Shown: positions 10,711-22,512, numbered from the stretch's first letter. The stretch is DNA of 64,000 nt from Methylococcaceae bacterium (GCA_021647145.1 JAKIVF010000002.1:1-64000), one strand, 5' to 3'. Notes: a model not told the origin generated them from the sequence alone. Numbers and translations: made by a program.

Positions 10711-11319
10711 CTACAATTGGATTCCAGAAAAAGCCATGAAGCCGAGAGACATCAGACCTGCACTAATAAATGTAATTCCAAGACCCTCAAGACCCTTAGG
10801 AATATCGCTATATTTTAATTTTTCACGAACACCCGCCATTACAGTAATAGCCAGCATCCAACCAAAACCACTACCTACACCATAAACAACACTTTGAGTA
10901 AAGTCATAGTCACGTTCAATCATGAACAGACTTCCACCCAAAATTGCACAATTTACTGTAATTAAAGGTAGGAAAACACCTAGTGCATGGAATAGTGCAG
11001 GAAAGAATTTATCTAAAATCATTTCCAGAATCTGAACTAATGCCGCAATCATTCCAATACAGCTCAGCAATACTAAAAAGCTTAAATCAACGCCTGTAAT
11101 ACCTAACCATGATAATGCATCTTCCTTTAGCAGAGTATGATAAACCAAATTATTCACTGGAACTGTAATAACTTGCACAACCATCACTGCAACCCCTAAA
11201 CCTATTGCTGTAGAGATTTTTTTAGAAACAGCCAAGAATGTACACATTCCCAAAAAGAATGCTAAGGCTAAATTTTCTACAAAAACCGCTTTAATAAATA
11301 AACTTACATATTCATTCAT
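10711..11319 (-). CDS. nqrE: Na+-NQR subunit E
   Basis: This 202-residue integral membrane subunit has six predicted helices. With NqrD it forms the inverted-symmetry pair holding an intramembrane [2Fe-2S] centre. The expected cysteines are visible in [11 protein letters not shown] near the N-terminus and VNCAILGG near residue 120. Start and stop overlap nqrD by one base, indicating translational coupling. Confidence 0.96.
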   Translation of the reverse strand: MNEYVSLFIKAVFVENLALAFFLGMCTFLAVSKKISTAIGLGVAVMVVQVITVPVNNLVYHTLLKEDALSWLGITGVDLSFLVLLSCIGMIAALVQILEMILDKFFPALFHALGVFLPLITVNCAILGGSLFMIERDYDFTQSVVYGVGSGFGWMLAITVMAGVREKLKYSDIPKGLEGLGITFISAGLMSLGFMAFSGIQL

Positions 11320-12008
11320 TAGTGATGCCCTCCTTCACCATGAGAAATATCCATAATTTTAAAATCAGGTTCTTCTAATTGCTCTGGTTTCCATTGTCGA
11401 AATACCCAAATAAGAAGACCTATAATAAAGAATGCACTGGGTGGTAACAACATTAGGCCATTTGGATCATACCAACCACCATCTTTTGTTAATGGAAATA
11501 TTTCAATTCCCAATAGTTTACCTGAACCAAACAACTCTCTAAAGAATGCAACAATGATTAAGATCAAACTATACCCAGCACCATTACCAAGACCGTCTAT
11601 AAAACTGGCCATTGGTGGATTTTTCATTGCATAGGCTTCTGCGCGCCCCATAACAATACAGTTAGTGATAATTAACCCAACAAAAACTGATAACTGTTTA
11701 CTTATATCATAAACAAACGCTTTTAGAACTTGATCTACTACAATAACTAATGAAGCAATAATGGTCATTTGTACAATAATACGAATACTACCTGGAATAT
11801 GGTTTCTTATCGTACTAATAGCAGCACTTGAACATGCTGTTACCGCTGTTAAAGCAACAGCCATAATTAGTGATGTTGACATTTGAGATGTTACTGCTAA
11901 TGCCGAACAAATTCCTAAAACCTGTAGAGTAATTGGATTATTATTGACTAATGGATCAGTCAATATTTTTTTAGTATCTATCTCTTTTGTATCTACAACT
12001 GCACTCAT
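11319..12008 (-). CDS. nqrD: Na+-NQR subunit D
   Basis: This 229-residue membrane subunit is homologous to NqrE and RnfA/E. The [2Fe-2S]-ligand cysteines are present in [11 protein letters not shown] and ITNCIVMGR. The C-terminal tail is charged and ends in GEGGHH. It lies 2 bp after nqrC and overlaps nqrE by one base. Confidence 0.96.
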   Translation of the reverse strand: MSAVVDTKEIDTKKILTDPLVNNNPITLQVLGICSALAVTSQMSTSLIMAVALTAVTACSSAAISTIRNHIPGSIRIIVQMTIIASLVIVVDQVLKAFVYDISKQLSVFVGLIITNCIVMGRAEAYAMKNPPMASFIDGLGNGAGYSLILIIVAFFRELFGSGKLLGIEIFPLTKDGGWYDPNGLMLLPPSAFFIIGLLIWVFRQWKPEQLEEPDFKIMDISHGEGGHH

Positions 12009-12010
12009 AA

Positions 12011-12871
12011 TCAGCCCTCCCCTTCGATTCTAACTTTATCAAGATAAGCAGAAAAACCTTGTTCACTCATCCAGTAGTTAACTAGATTGGAAACACCTAA
12101 ACTGGTTAAGGTTGCTCCAGCCAGTCCATCTACATCGTATTCAGAGCCAGGTTTCGTTGTATCAACTACACCTTTAATTAGACCTAATTGAACTTCACCA
12201 GATTCAGAATAGACCTTTTTACCTTTCCACAAAGCACGCCAGTTTGGATTTACTACTTCACCACCTAACCCCGGTGTTTCAGCCTGGTCATAAAAGTTAA
12301 TACTTTTAACTGTTTGACCATCCGCTTCTAAAGCTAAGAATCCGTACATTGTTGACCATAAACCATAACCATGCATTGGTAGAATGATTGACTTAATCAC
12401 ATCATCATTTTTAACTAAATATATTTTAGCTATTTTTGCTTTGCGTTTTATACTGGCAATATCATCAGCTTTTTCAAGAACAATATTTTGAGCAGGGTCT
12501 TTTGCAGCTTTACGTTGATCGTAAGAAGCTATATCCATATCCTCAATGTATTCACCTGTTTCAATATCAACTAGTTTTTCTTCTATTTGATCAGAAAATG
12601 CCTGATTTATATCAGTATCTTCATCTAATAAGCCAGCAACTTCAAGAATATTCTTCTTCATATCCAGTGCTTTATTTTCAATCTGTAGTGGCCTTAAAGC
12701 AACCGCTGCAAATGAAACCAAAATAGCACAGACAAAACAAAGAGCTAAAGCAACAGCAATTGTTTTTTCTAAACTATCATTACTTAATGCTAAAACCTTT
12801 TCTTTATAAGCATCAAATTTCTGATAATACTCAGACTTATCTAAACGTTCTTTTAAACTTCCGTTAGACAT
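12011..12871 (-). CDS. nqrC: Na+-NQR subunit C (covalent FMN)
   Basis: NqrC has a single N-terminal transmembrane helix (about residues 37-58) and a periplasmic FMN domain. The flavinylation motif DGLAGATLT places the FMN-bearing residue at T254, the substrate of ApbE encoded downstream. At 286 residues it is slightly longer than in Vibrio, with an acidic insertion around residues 84-112. It overlaps nqrB by 8 bp. Confidence 0.96.
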   Translation of the reverse strand: MSNGSLKERLDKSEYYQKFDAYKEKVLALSNDSLEKTIAVALALCFVCAILVSFAAVALRPLQIENKALDMKKNILEVAGLLDEDTDINQAFSDQIEEKLVDIETGEYIEDMDIASYDQRKAAKDPAQNIVLEKADDIASIKRKAKIAKIYLVKNDDVIKSIILPMHGYGLWSTMYGFLALEADGQTVKSINFYDQAETPGLGGEVVNPNWRALWKGKKVYSESGEVQLGLIKGVVDTTKPGSEYDVDGLAGATLTSLGVSNLVNYWMSEQGFSAYLDKVRIEGEG

Positions 12872-14065
12872 GACGTTTCATCCTTCTCTTAATATTTGCC
12901 TGAACGACAAAATAATCAATAACAGGGGCAAACATATTGGCGAATAAAATCGACAACATCATTCCTTCTGGGAAAGCTGGATTTACCACTCGAACCAAAA
13001 CAACCATTACACCAATTAATACGCCAAAAATCCAACGACCTGTATCAGTCATCGACGCACCCACTGGGTCTGTTGCCATATAAACCATACCGAAAGCAAA
13101 ACCACCAACAGTTAGATGCCAGTAGAATGGAAATGCAAACATGGGATTAGTATCGCTACCAATAATATTAAACATAACAGACGTTGCAATCATTCCCATT
13201 ACTACACCCCCCATAATTCGATATGAAGCTATACGTGTATAAAGTAGGAATGCTGCACCAATAAAAATGGCTAGAGTAGATGTTTCACCAATTGAACCAG
13301 GAATAAAACCTAAAAATGATTGAAACCAACCATAACCAGCAGCATGTACAGCATCTAAGCCACCTGAAGCAGCAAGACCTAACGGTGTAGCCATGGTATA
13401 TCCATCAACACCAACCCAAGCCATATCACCTGAAATAGCAGCTGGATAAGCGAAGAATAAAAATGCACGTCCTGTTAAAGCAGGGTTCAAGAAGTTTTTT
13501 CCTGTCCCGCCAAAGACTTCTTTACCAATAACTATTCCGAAAGAAATACCTAACCCAACCTGCCATAAAGGAATATCAGGCGGTAAAATTAAAGTATAGA
13601 GCATTGATGAAACAAGAAAACCTTCATTTACCTCATGCCCTCTTACCGTTGCAAATAATACTTCCCATATACCACCCACTGCTAGAGTAACTATATATAT
13701 AGGTAAGAAAAATAATGCTCCATGAACCATATTTGAAATTGGGTTCATTGGATTATATCCAAACAGTGACATAGGGATACTACGCCAACTATTGACTTCA
13801 CTTAACCCCATTGCTTGCACTGCCAAATTGGCTTGGTAGCCCGTATTGTACATGGCCATTAAAATGCAGAAAAATGTTGCGATTACAACAAAAGTCATCG
13901 TGCGTTTTAAATCATTACCATCACGAACATGTGTAGTTCCGCTTGTTACGTCAGAGGGTGTATAGATAAAAGTATCTACCATTTCATAAAGACCATAGTA
14001 CTTTTCTAATTTACCACCTTTCGTAAAATGCGGCTCTACGCTATCTAAAATATCTCTAGCCGACA

Positions 14066-14066
<1 letters not shown>
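12864..14066 (-). CDS. nqrB: Na+-NQR subunit B (covalent FMN, riboflavin)
   Basis: This 400-residue polytopic subunit carries covalent FMN and is involved in Na+ translocation and quinone reduction. The flavinylation motif is seen as DGYTMATPLG, so T227 is the likely FMN attachment site. Other conserved stretches include GKEVFGGTGKNFLNPALTGRA and the Met-rich C-terminal helices. It overlaps nqrA by one base and nqrC by eight, so the operon is tightly coupled. Confidence 0.96.
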
Positions 14067-15424
<1,358 letters not shown>

Positions 15425-15499
15425 CTATTCTCCAGACAAATTGCGGCAAAAAAACTCCTTGAAAAACAAAGAATCTATTTAAGATATTAAAACTTTACC

Positions 15500-15528
15500 A
15501 TTACATCATAAATTACTCTTTTTCTCAA
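15500..15528 (-). promoter_or_regulatory. candidate sigma-70 promoter of the nqr operon
   Basis: On the minus strand TTGAGA (15523-15528) is followed after 17 bp by TGTAAT (15500-15505), about 90 bp before the nqrA start codon. The match is moderate and is supported mainly by ideal spacing and position. I see no obvious operator. Confidence 0.4.
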
Positions 15529-15575
15529 TGTGCTTATTGATTAATATTCCACATTACAATGCAAATATAAATTTA

Positions 15576-15604
15576 TACTTCGTGCATCAAAAATACACGA
15601 AGTA
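15576..15604 (-). terminator. inverted repeat after the peroxidase gene
   Basis: The perfect 9-bp stem TACTTCGTG / CACGAAGTA with an 11-base loop lies about 10 bp past the stop codon of the cytochrome c peroxidase. There is no strong U-run, so it could be a weak terminator or an RNA-stability hairpin. Confidence 0.35.
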
Positions 15605-15612
15605 CAATTACA

Positions 15613-16617
15613 TTATTTATTAAACGTGATCCCTGATGCAATGGGTAAGACTGGCATTTCTTGTTTAGGAAATTCACCCGTTAACGCTTCTAGGAAAGCA
15701 ACTATGTCAGAAATTTCATCTTTTGATAGTTTCTTATCCAATTGTATTTTTGCCATTAAGCTCACTGCTTTATCTAAACTTTTAACTGATCCATTATGGA
15801 AATAAGGTGCTGTTAAAGCAACATTTCTTAAAGTAGGTACTTTCCATAAATGTTCGTCTTCTTTTTTACCCGTAACTTCTGCAAGACCTTTATCTTTTTT
15901 GAAATCATATTGCGCTTCTAAATAACCATTATAATTAATAGGAAATTTTTGAAACATGCCCGGGCCATTAAATGCGGGCCCACTATGGCAACCAACACAG
16001 CCTGTTTCAACAGCCAGGTTCATACCTCGAACTTGTTGTTCAGTTAAAGCGGATTTATTTCCCTTAACATATTTATCATAAGGGCTATTGGGAGTAATTA
16101 ATGTTCTTTCATAAGCCGCGATCGCTTTGGTTGCATTATCTTTAGAAATTGATTCTGTACCAAAAGCCTTTTTAAAAGCTTTTTGATAGCCTTCAATTTT
16201 TTCTAATCGATCAACAACATCATCCCAGCTTTTCATTCCCATCTCAATTGGATTAGTAACTGGCCCAGCCGCTTGCTCTTCTAAACTTGCCGCACGCCCA
16301 TCCCAAAATTGAACTTCATTAAAAGCAGAATTCCATACAGTAGGTGCACTTCGCCCACCCACTTGACCTTCCACACCGACTGAGCCGGCACGATTATCTT
16401 CACCACCTAACATTGTATTATGACAAGAAGCACACGAAACGGTACCCGAAGATGATAACCGCGGATCATGATAAAGCATTTTTCCTAATTCAACTTTCTC
16501 TGGTGTAGTCGGGTTATTTGCCGGCGCAGGTGCTGTTGTTGGTAGTGCTTGAGCAAATACAAGTGAAACAGAACCAGCAAGAGAAAAAGCTACTACCATA
16601 GAACTAATTTTAAACAT
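15613..16617 (-). CDS. di-haem cytochrome c peroxidase (CCP/MauG family)
   Basis: This is a periplasmic protein that reduces hydrogen peroxide with electrons from c-type cytochromes. A signal peptide ends near VFAQA. Two haem c motifs are visible, CASCH (C62-H66) and CVGCH (C207-H211). The C-terminal region (WKVPTLRNVALTAPYFHNGS) contains the usual CCP pattern. The start at 16617 is chosen because GGAGG lies 5 nt upstream; an upstream in-frame TTG would put this sequence inside the gene. At 334 residues it fits classical CcpA-type enzymes. It is a single gene between nqrA and the biosynthetic cluster. Confidence 0.92.
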   Translation of the reverse strand: MFKISSMVVAFSLAGSVSLVFAQALPTTAPAPANNPTTPEKVELGKMLYHDPRLSSSGTVSCASCHNTMLGGEDNRAGSVGVEGQVGGRSAPTVWNSAFNEVQFWDGRAASLEEQAAGPVTNPIEMGMKSWDDVVDRLEKIEGYQKAFKKAFGTESISKDNATKAIAAYERTLITPNSPYDKYVKGNKSALTEQQVRGMNLAVETGCVGCHSGPAFNGPGMFQKFPINYNGYLEAQYDFKKDKGLAEVTGKKEDEHLWKVPTLRNVALTAPYFHNGSVKSLDKAVSLMAKIQLDKKLSKDEISDIVAFLEALTGEFPKQEMPVLPIASGITFNK

Positions 16618-16756
16618 ACTAACCTCCAATAATTATAATTATTAACAATCTACCATTAAGAATTGTAAGGCATGACACCTCATTGGTAAATCTTTTATGC
16701 TAAACGACTTGAGTTTTCGCGACAGTCCAGATACACCAAACACCCTTTATTCTAAA

Positions 16757-17980
16757 TTAATCTTCGCGTTTAAAAATCAACGAGGTATTAATTCCACCAA
16801 AAGCAAAATTATTACTCATCGTATATTGACCGTTTATTTCACGAGTATCATCTTGAATATAATCCAGGTCAGCGCATTGTGGATCAATATTATCTAAGTT
16901 TACAGTTGGATGAAACCAGTTTTCATTCATCATGTTTACACAAGTCCATGCCTCAATGACCCCACACGCACCTAAAGTATGCCCCGTATAACTCTTCATG
17001 GAACTGATAGGTGTTCTTTTTCCAAAAACCATTTCTGTTGCTTGACTTTCAGCTATATCACCTTTATCGGTAGCTGTTCCATGCGCACTTATATAAGCAA
17101 TCTCTGACACATCTACCCCCGCATCCTGCAGAGAAAGCCTCATTGCCAATTGCATGCTTTCTTTATCAGGTTGCGTCACATGAACACCTCCTGAATTTGT
17201 ACCGAAACCCACAATTTCAGCATAAATATGGGCATTACGCTCTAAGGCTCTGCTTCTTTCTTCTAAAATAAACGTTCCACTCCCTTCCCCTATCACCAAC
17301 CCATCTCTATCCCGATCAAACGGGCGCGGAGTTTTTTCTGGCTCATCATTTCTAGTGCTCGCAGCGAATAAGGTATCAAACACAGCCGCTTGCGATGGAG
17401 AGAGCTCATCACTTCCACCAGCGACCATGACTGATTGTATACCATACTTAATCGCCTCATAAGCATAGCCAATACCTTGGCTTCCAGATGTACAAGCACT
17501 GGATGTTGGAATAATCCTTCCATTAATGCCGAAATGAAGTCCTATATTTACTGGACAGGTATGTCCCATCATACGAATATAGGATGTTGCATTTAAGCTC
17601 CCTCTATCCTTACTTAACAACATACTCGTAAAATCAACTAAACCATCAAAGCTACCAGAGGAACTCCCATAAGCCACACCTGTTTGACCACTTTTTAAAC
17701 AAGGGTCATTTAACAAACCAGCATCGATTAATGCCAGCTCAGTAGCATATGTACCCAACATAGCAACCCTTCCCATCCCTCGAATCTGCTTACGCGAATA
17801 ATGTTTTGGGCGGCTAAAATCAACTGGCGCAGCCACTTGATTGTTTAGTCCGTTATAGCTAGCCCATTCCTCCATTCTTTTAATACCAGAGTTTTGAGCT
17901 TTTAAATTTGTTGCAACAGTTTTCCAATCATTCCCTATTGGTGTTAATGCTGCCATACCTGTGATAACCACACGGTTCAT
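16757..17980 (-). CDS. beta-ketoacyl-ACP synthase (FabF-like), cluster KS1
   Basis: This is a condensing enzyme of the elongating FabF type. The Cys-His-His triad is complete: C163 (SSACTSG), H300 (AHGTATDKGD) and H334 (SYTGHTLGACG), so it is not a chain-length factor. The start is the ATG at 17980, which overlaps the fabG-like stop codon as TAATG behind a GGAGGG sequence. This gives 407 residues. It is the last gene of a five-gene unit. Its closest functional analogues are probably the second ketosynthases of aryl-polyene clusters (ApeO/ApeR type). That is inference from context; fatty-acid FabF is less likely because no fab operon surrounds it. Confidence 0.88.
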   Translation of the reverse strand: MNRVVITGMAALTPIGNDWKTVATNLKAQNSGIKRMEEWASYNGLNNQVAAPVDFSRPKHYSRKQIRGMGRVAMLGTYATELALIDAGLLNDPCLKSGQTGVAYGSSSGSFDGLVDFTSMLLSKDRGSLNATSYIRMMGHTCPVNIGLHFGINGRIIPTSSACTSGSQGIGYAYEAIKYGIQSVMVAGGSDELSPSQAAVFDTLFAASTRNDEPEKTPRPFDRDRDGLVIGEGSGTFILEERSRALERNAHIYAEIVGFGTNSGGVHVTQPDKESMQLAMRLSLQDAGVDVSEIAYISAHGTATDKGDIAESQATEMVFGKRTPISSMKSYTGHTLGACGVIEAWTCVNMMNENWFHPTVNLDNIDPQCADLDYIQDDTREINGQYTMSNNFAFGGINTSLIFKRED

Positions 17981-18705
17981 TAACACAGCCCTCCGTTAAC
18001 CGAGATTACTTGACGAGTAATATAAGCGGCATCATCAGACAATAAAAATGCAACAGTTGCCGCAACTTCTCTAGCTTGACCTACGCGCCTAAGTGGAATC
18101 ATTTTTTTTATTTCATCCAGTGGTAATTGGTTTAACATCTCGGTATCAATTAAACCAGGAGCAACACAATTTACTGTAATTTTACGCTTTGCCAACTCCA
18201 ATGCCAGTGCTTTAGTTGCACCAATAATCCCTGCTTTAGCCGCACTGTAATTAACTTGCCCCCGATTACCCATTATTCCAGAAACTGAAGAAAGAGTAAC
18301 AATTCTTCCTGGTTTTCGTGTTCTTATCATCGGCATAATGATAGGGTTCAATAGATTATAAAAACCATCCAGGTTAGTGCGTAATACCGTATCCCATTCT
18401 TCACCTGTTATAGCAGGAAAGGCATTGTCAGCAGTAACTCCAGCATTACAGACCACTCCATAATAAGCACCATTTTCCTCAACATCTTGCCTGAGAATCT
18501 CTACACATTGCTGCCTATCTGATAAATCAAATTGGAGTACTCGGCTTTCCCTACCCATTTCAATTATTTCTTCTGCCACCTCATTGGCTTCCTCACGCTT
18601 ACTTCGGCAATGAACAACAACATCATAGCCTTTTTTCCCAAGATACAATGCTATTGCTTTTCCTATCCCTCTACTTGAACCGGTTACTAATACAGTTTGA
18701 TTCAT
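17980..18705 (-). CDS. 3-oxoacyl-ACP reductase (FabG-like), cluster KR
   Basis: This 241-residue short-chain dehydrogenase would reduce the beta-keto group formed by the cluster ketosynthases using NADPH. The Rossmann motif TGSSRGIG (residues 8-15), the NAG motif (87-89) and the catalytic S140, Y153 and K157 are all present. The length and C-terminal VNGGLC are typical of FabG and ApeQ proteins. It is coupled to KS1 by a one-base overlap and lies 42 bp after the dehydratase. Confidence 0.9.
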   Translation of the reverse strand: MNQTVLVTGSSRGIGKAIALYLGKKGYDVVVHCRSKREEANEVAEEIIEMGRESRVLQFDLSDRQQCVEILRQDVEENGAYYGVVCNAGVTADNAFPAITGEEWDTVLRTNLDGFYNLLNPIIMPMIRTRKPGRIVTLSSVSGIMGNRGQVNYSAAKAGIIGATKALALELAKRKITVNCVAPGLIDTEMLNQLPLDEIKKMIPLRRVGQAREVAATVAFLLSDDAAYITRQVISVNGGLC

Positions 18706-18747
18706 TATTATTTAAATCACTAATTTTCTATTTTGGATTATAAGTCA

Positions 18748-19176
18748 TCAATTAATTGCATGATTTTTCTCACCTGGCAAATAAACATTTAATTTAGCTG
18801 AAATATCAATACCTTCCCCAACGACCTGACAAAAAAACACACATAAACCTTGATCTCCCATCACACGTTCAACTGAAATTGTTAATATAGTTCCAACTTT
18901 AAAAGTGGCTATATTACAATTGTATCGACGTGTGCCGACTAAAAAACCTACATTTATCGGTTTCCCAGCCAGATAACACATCATTCCTCCATGAGCAGCA
19001 ACAGTTTGTGCCATATATTCAATCCCTAACCAAGCAGGTATTGTTTGTTCATTGCCAAATAACCCATCATTTCTTACCGTTGTTTTTACAACCATTGATT
19101 GTTGATCGTACGACAGCACTTTATCCAATAAAACCATAATTCCCGCATGAGGCATGATCATTTCTATATCTATCAC
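18748..19176 (-). CDS. hotdog-fold beta-hydroxyacyl-ACP dehydratase (ApeP-like)
   Basis: This 142-residue hotdog protein probably dehydrates 3-hydroxyacyl carrier-protein intermediates. The short hotdog helix carries PAWLGIEYMAQ with E53, and H10 (MPHAG) is the likely partner residue. This arrangement fits ApeP/FabZ-type dehydratases. The start codon is probably GTG at 19176, overlapping the preceding ketosynthase stop as GTGA; an in-frame ATG at 19161 is the alternative. With KR and two KS genes it gives a complete reduce-and-dehydrate set but no enoyl reductase, which suggests a product with retained double bonds. Confidence 0.78.
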   Translation of the reverse strand: MIDIEMIMPHAGIMVLLDKVLSYDQQSMVVKTTVRNDGLFGNEQTIPAWLGIEYMAQTVAAHGGMMCYLAGKPINVGFLVGTRRYNCNIATFKVGTILTISVERVMGDQGLCVFFCQVVGEGIDISAKLNVYLPGEKNHAIN

Positions 19177-20351
19177 GTGCGTTCCACAACAAGAGAAACA
19201 TTATTTCCTCCAAAGGCAAAGGAATTACTCTGACAACTATTGATTTTTCGACCTAATTTTTGTCCCTCCTTTACAAAATACAAAGGAGGTAAAGTATCAT
19301 CTAAAATATCCTCATTTATATTGGGGACTAGCAACCCTTCCTCATTAGTATCTGATAATAACATCCAACAAAGTCCTAATTCCAGTGCAGCAGCAGCACC
19401 TAATGCATGTCCTGTCATTCCCTTAGTGGAACTTACAGCAACCTTATGTCCAAATACTTTATTTACGGCATGACTTTCCATTGCATCATTAAGAGGTGTT
19501 GCTGTTCCATGTAAATTAATATAATCAATTTCTTCCACAGCTTTGTTGGCCTCAGCCAAGGCCATTAGCATGGCAGAAATGACTGCACTACCTTTGGGGT
19601 CAGGAGCAGAAAAATGATAAGCATCACTACTAGCCCCAATCCCTTGCATTTTTACAGGCCCTTCGTCTTTACTCATTACAAATAATGCAACTGCCTCTGA
19701 TAAATTAATTCCATCACGATGTTTTCCAAAAGGCTTGCTTAATCCGTCAGAAACCGAGGCTAAAGCATCAAACCCATGGACTGTAAAACGGCATAATGTA
19801 TCTGCGCCACCAACGATGACAGCATCACAAAACCCTAAATTAATTAGCCTACGCGCAGAAGCAAAGGCCTTTCCACTTGAAGAGCATGCTGTAGAGACTG
19901 CGTAAGCAGGACCTTTTAGATTCAAAATATGAGCTAAAAAATCAGCACCAGCCCCCAGCTGTTGCTGTTTATAATGAAACAGGTCAGGTTTAACATTATG
20001 CTTAGCGACAGAGGTCAACGCTAATTCAGTATTACGCACTCCAGAAGTACTTGTACCTAACACTACCCCAATTCTATCTAGTCCATAGCGTTTAATCATT
20101 AAATCAACAGTGCTTTGAATCTGGCTTAATGCAGCCAATAATAACTGATTATTTTTGCAATTATAAACACTATATTTACTCTCTATCTCAGGCAAATCAG
20201 TTTGTATTTCTCCTACAAAAACAGGCTGTGAACTATACTTTTCACTCAAAAATAGCCCAGAACGATCACCTTTTTGCACTCGACAAAAAATCTCCTCACG
20301 GTTTGCCCCCACTGCAGACAGCATAGCTAAGTCATTCAAATACAAGGTCAT
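19173..20351 (-). CDS. beta-ketoacyl-ACP synthase, cluster KS2
   Basis: This second condensing enzyme has 392 residues. The triad is intact: C156 (STACSSSGKA), H281 (LHGTATPLND) and H315 (KGMTGHALGAA). It is clearly divergent from KS1 and resembles the shorter ketosynthases of aryl-polyene clusters. Both KS proteins keep the cysteine, so this is not a simple KS/chain-length-factor pair. It overlaps the dehydratase by 4 bp and follows the halogenase-like flavoprotein by 8 bp. Confidence 0.85.
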   Translation of the reverse strand: MTLYLNDLAMLSAVGANREEIFCRVQKGDRSGLFLSEKYSSQPVFVGEIQTDLPEIESKYSVYNCKNNQLLLAALSQIQSTVDLMIKRYGLDRIGVVLGTSTSGVRNTELALTSVAKHNVKPDLFHYKQQQLGAGADFLAHILNLKGPAYAVSTACSSSGKAFASARRLINLGFCDAVIVGGADTLCRFTVHGFDALASVSDGLSKPFGKHRDGINLSEAVALFVMSKDEGPVKMQGIGASSDAYHFSAPDPKGSAVISAMLMALAEANKAVEEIDYINLHGTATPLNDAMESHAVNKVFGHKVAVSSTKGMTGHALGAAAALELGLCWMLLSDTNEEGLLVPNINEDILDDTLPPLYFVKEGQKLGRKINSCQSNSFAFGGNNVSLVVERT

Positions 20352-20359
20352 CTAAAACA

Positions 20360-21583
20360 TCACTCTCGACATAATTCTGCTAATGTTTTTAACCGAGGTG
20401 CCGAGTTTTTTACATAAGGGTTCTTTTCATCCCATACATAACCAGCTAAAACAGAACAAATCATTTGTTTAATATTTGACTGCTGTTGATTATAAAATAC
20501 AATATCTTGTAAATCACCATTATACCAAGCATCAACAAAGGCTCTAAATGTCTTTACGCCTTTGTTTAAGGGCTCCACAAATTCTTTTTGCCAATCAACC
20601 TGTTGTTGATTTAACTGCTTATCCAGCACTTCAGCAGCTAAACTTGCAGACTTCATTGCAATAGTGACACCTGAAGAAAAAATAGGATCTAGAAATTCTC
20701 CTGCATTACCTAATAAGGCATAGCCTTCACCATAAAGTGAAGTAACATTTGCACTATACCCCTTTAGACTCATTATTCTAGTATCAAACTTGGCATTCCT
20801 TATTAAATTGGCTAATCCAGGCTCTTGAGAAATCAATGATTGAAAAACCTGCTGTTGATCTTCCGCGATTGATTGGAGAAAATCAGGCTCTGCAACAACA
20901 CCTAAACTACAACGGCCATTATCAAAAGGAATCAACCAGTACCAGACGTCTTTGTAGTCAGGATGAACAATAATACAACCTCTACTACGATCATATTCTG
21001 AAAGGTCAATTCGATCTTCAATATGTGTAAAAAGAGATTGTCGACAAGGAAAGTCAGAAGCTTTTTCCAGATTTAATAAACGAGGTAAAACCCTACCAAA
21101 GCCACTAGCATCAAGGACAAAAGAAGCTTCATTTTGGTATGCCGAGCCATCGGCTTGTTTAATAGTCAATAATGGTTTTTTAGCTGAAAAATCAGCAGAT
21201 ATCACTTCTTCTTGCCAACGAATTTCTACTCCCATTCTTTGCGCTTCATTGGCTAGTAGAGAATCAAATTTATCTCGCTGCACTTGAAAGGTTGTATCAA
21301 AACCCAAGGAAAATTTATCAGAAAAACAAAATTCAGACTGCTTTCCCTGATAAATAAAAGCAGCTCCCGCTTTTAATTGAAACCCTGCTTTATTTACAGC
21401 GTCAAGCATCCCAGCTTGTTCAATGTATTCCATACACTGGGGCAATAAACTCTCTCCAATACTAAAACGAGGAAAAACATCTCTTTCAACAATAGTCACT
21501 TGATGCCCTTTGTTTTGTAATAAAGCAGCTGCAATACACCCTGCAGGCCCCGCACCAATCACAATGACATTGTTATCCTTCAT
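20360..21583 (-). CDS. flavoprotein with flavin-dependent halogenase motifs
   Basis: This 407-residue protein belongs to the group containing flavin-dependent halogenases and geranylgeranyl-reductase-like enzymes. Visible motifs are GAGPAG (residues 10-15), GESLLP (43-48), QVQRDKFDSLL (100-110), the halogenase tryptophan motif W214-Y-W216-L-I-P, and FLDPIFSSGV (298-306). K71 (LKAGAAF) aligns with the catalytic lysine that carries the haloamine in proven halogenases. These features favour a carrier-protein-type halogenase, as in pyoluteorin or xanthomonadin-like clusters. However, non-halogenating relatives share several of them, so activity is inferred. It is the first gene of a unit with KS2, DH, KR and KS1. 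Confidence 0.72.
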   Translation of the reverse strand: MKDNNVIVIGAGPAGCIAAALLQNKGHQVTIVERDVFPRFSIGESLLPQCMEYIEQAGMLDAVNKAGFQLKAGAAFIYQGKQSEFCFSDKFSLGFDTTFQVQRDKFDSLLANEAQRMGVEIRWQEEVISADFSAKKPLLTIKQADGSAYQNEASFVLDASGFGRVLPRLLNLEKASDFPCRQSLFTHIEDRIDLSEYDRSRGCIIVHPDYKDVWYWLIPFDNGRCSLGVVAEPDFLQSIAEDQQQVFQSLISQEPGLANLIRNAKFDTRIMSLKGYSANVTSLYGEGYALLGNAGEFLDPIFSSGVTIAMKSASLAAEVLDKQLNQQQVDWQKEFVEPLNKGVKTFRAFVDAWYNGDLQDIVFYNQQQSNIKQMICSVLAGYVWDEKNPYVKNSAPRLKTLAELCRE

Positions 21584-21779
21584 TACTCATCCAACCCTTT
21601 CTCTCTTTTTAATATCATTAAACAAAATTCCAACTATTATTTTTTAGGCGCCTGGCAATAAACAATCTCCCCATATTTTATTTATCTTTGGTATTACATC
21701 GTAGTTGACATAGGAAACCATGCAACCTAAGACGGACAAAAGAAGATAAGTTATTGATTATGCCTTGCCTCGACTATAT

Positions 21780-22265
21780 TTACGGCACTATTTCAATTGG
21801 GGTTCCCTCTTTTATAAGATACCAAATTTCATCCATTTCAAAATTGGTTACGGCTATACACCCTTTCGTCCAGTTAAATCTTTGACTGACCCATGACATT
21901 GAAGAAAACCCATTTTTTTGACCATGAATCATAATCGACCCTCCTGCGTTAACACCTCTGGCTTTTGCGCTTGAGATGTCGTCTTGATTAGGGTAGGAAA
22001 TATGTATCGATTTATAAAAAGCACTCTCTTTTTTCTTATAGTCTAAAATATAGCGTCCTTCTGGTGTTCTTTTATCACCTTCTTGCAATTTATGTCCTTT
22101 TGGGTTTTCTCCAAAAACAACATTATATTCCCTTATTTTTAGTCCTCCCGAAAGTAGATACATCTTCTTTTCTGACTTATTTACGATAACATAATCAACT
22201 TCTTCACTAGTTGCAATACAAATATTCGAAAATAAAAAAGCAATTAAAAGTACTGTATATTTCAT
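21780..22265 (-). CDS. L,D-transpeptidase family protein (YkuD domain)
   Basis: This 161-residue exported protein has a signal peptide (residues 1-18) and a YkuD catalytic domain. The active-site pair is visible as H114 (IMIHGQ) and C136 (TKGCIAVTN). The family cross-links peptidoglycan or attaches proteins to it; the short YafK-like form may instead have amidase or regulatory roles. It lies between the two halves of the biosynthetic cluster, with about 200 bp of non-coding DNA on each side, so it is probably an independent gene. Confidence 0.85.
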   Translation of the reverse strand: MKYTVLLIAFLFSNICIATSEEVDYVIVNKSEKKMYLLSGGLKIREYNVVFGENPKGHKLQEGDKRTPEGRYILDYKKKESAFYKSIHISYPNQDDISSAKARGVNAGGSIMIHGQKNGFSSMSWVSQRFNWTKGCIAVTNFEMDEIWYLIKEGTPIEIVP

Positions 22266-22512
22266 TTTTATTCAAAATCTTTTAAATAATCAACTTAATG
22301 TGAATTTTGTTTATCCCTATTCTAATTATATATTTCAGTCCGGGTTTTCTCTACTCATAAATTTAAAAAATGAATGCGAATTATATGAAAAATGAGAGGA
22401 CACCCTTACAAAAAAACACACTAGAAGATATAAGTTAATTATTCTCGTTCTTAACTAAACTCACCTATTTTCCAAGGCAATACTATATCTGCCACACAAT
22501 CCAATCTAAACA

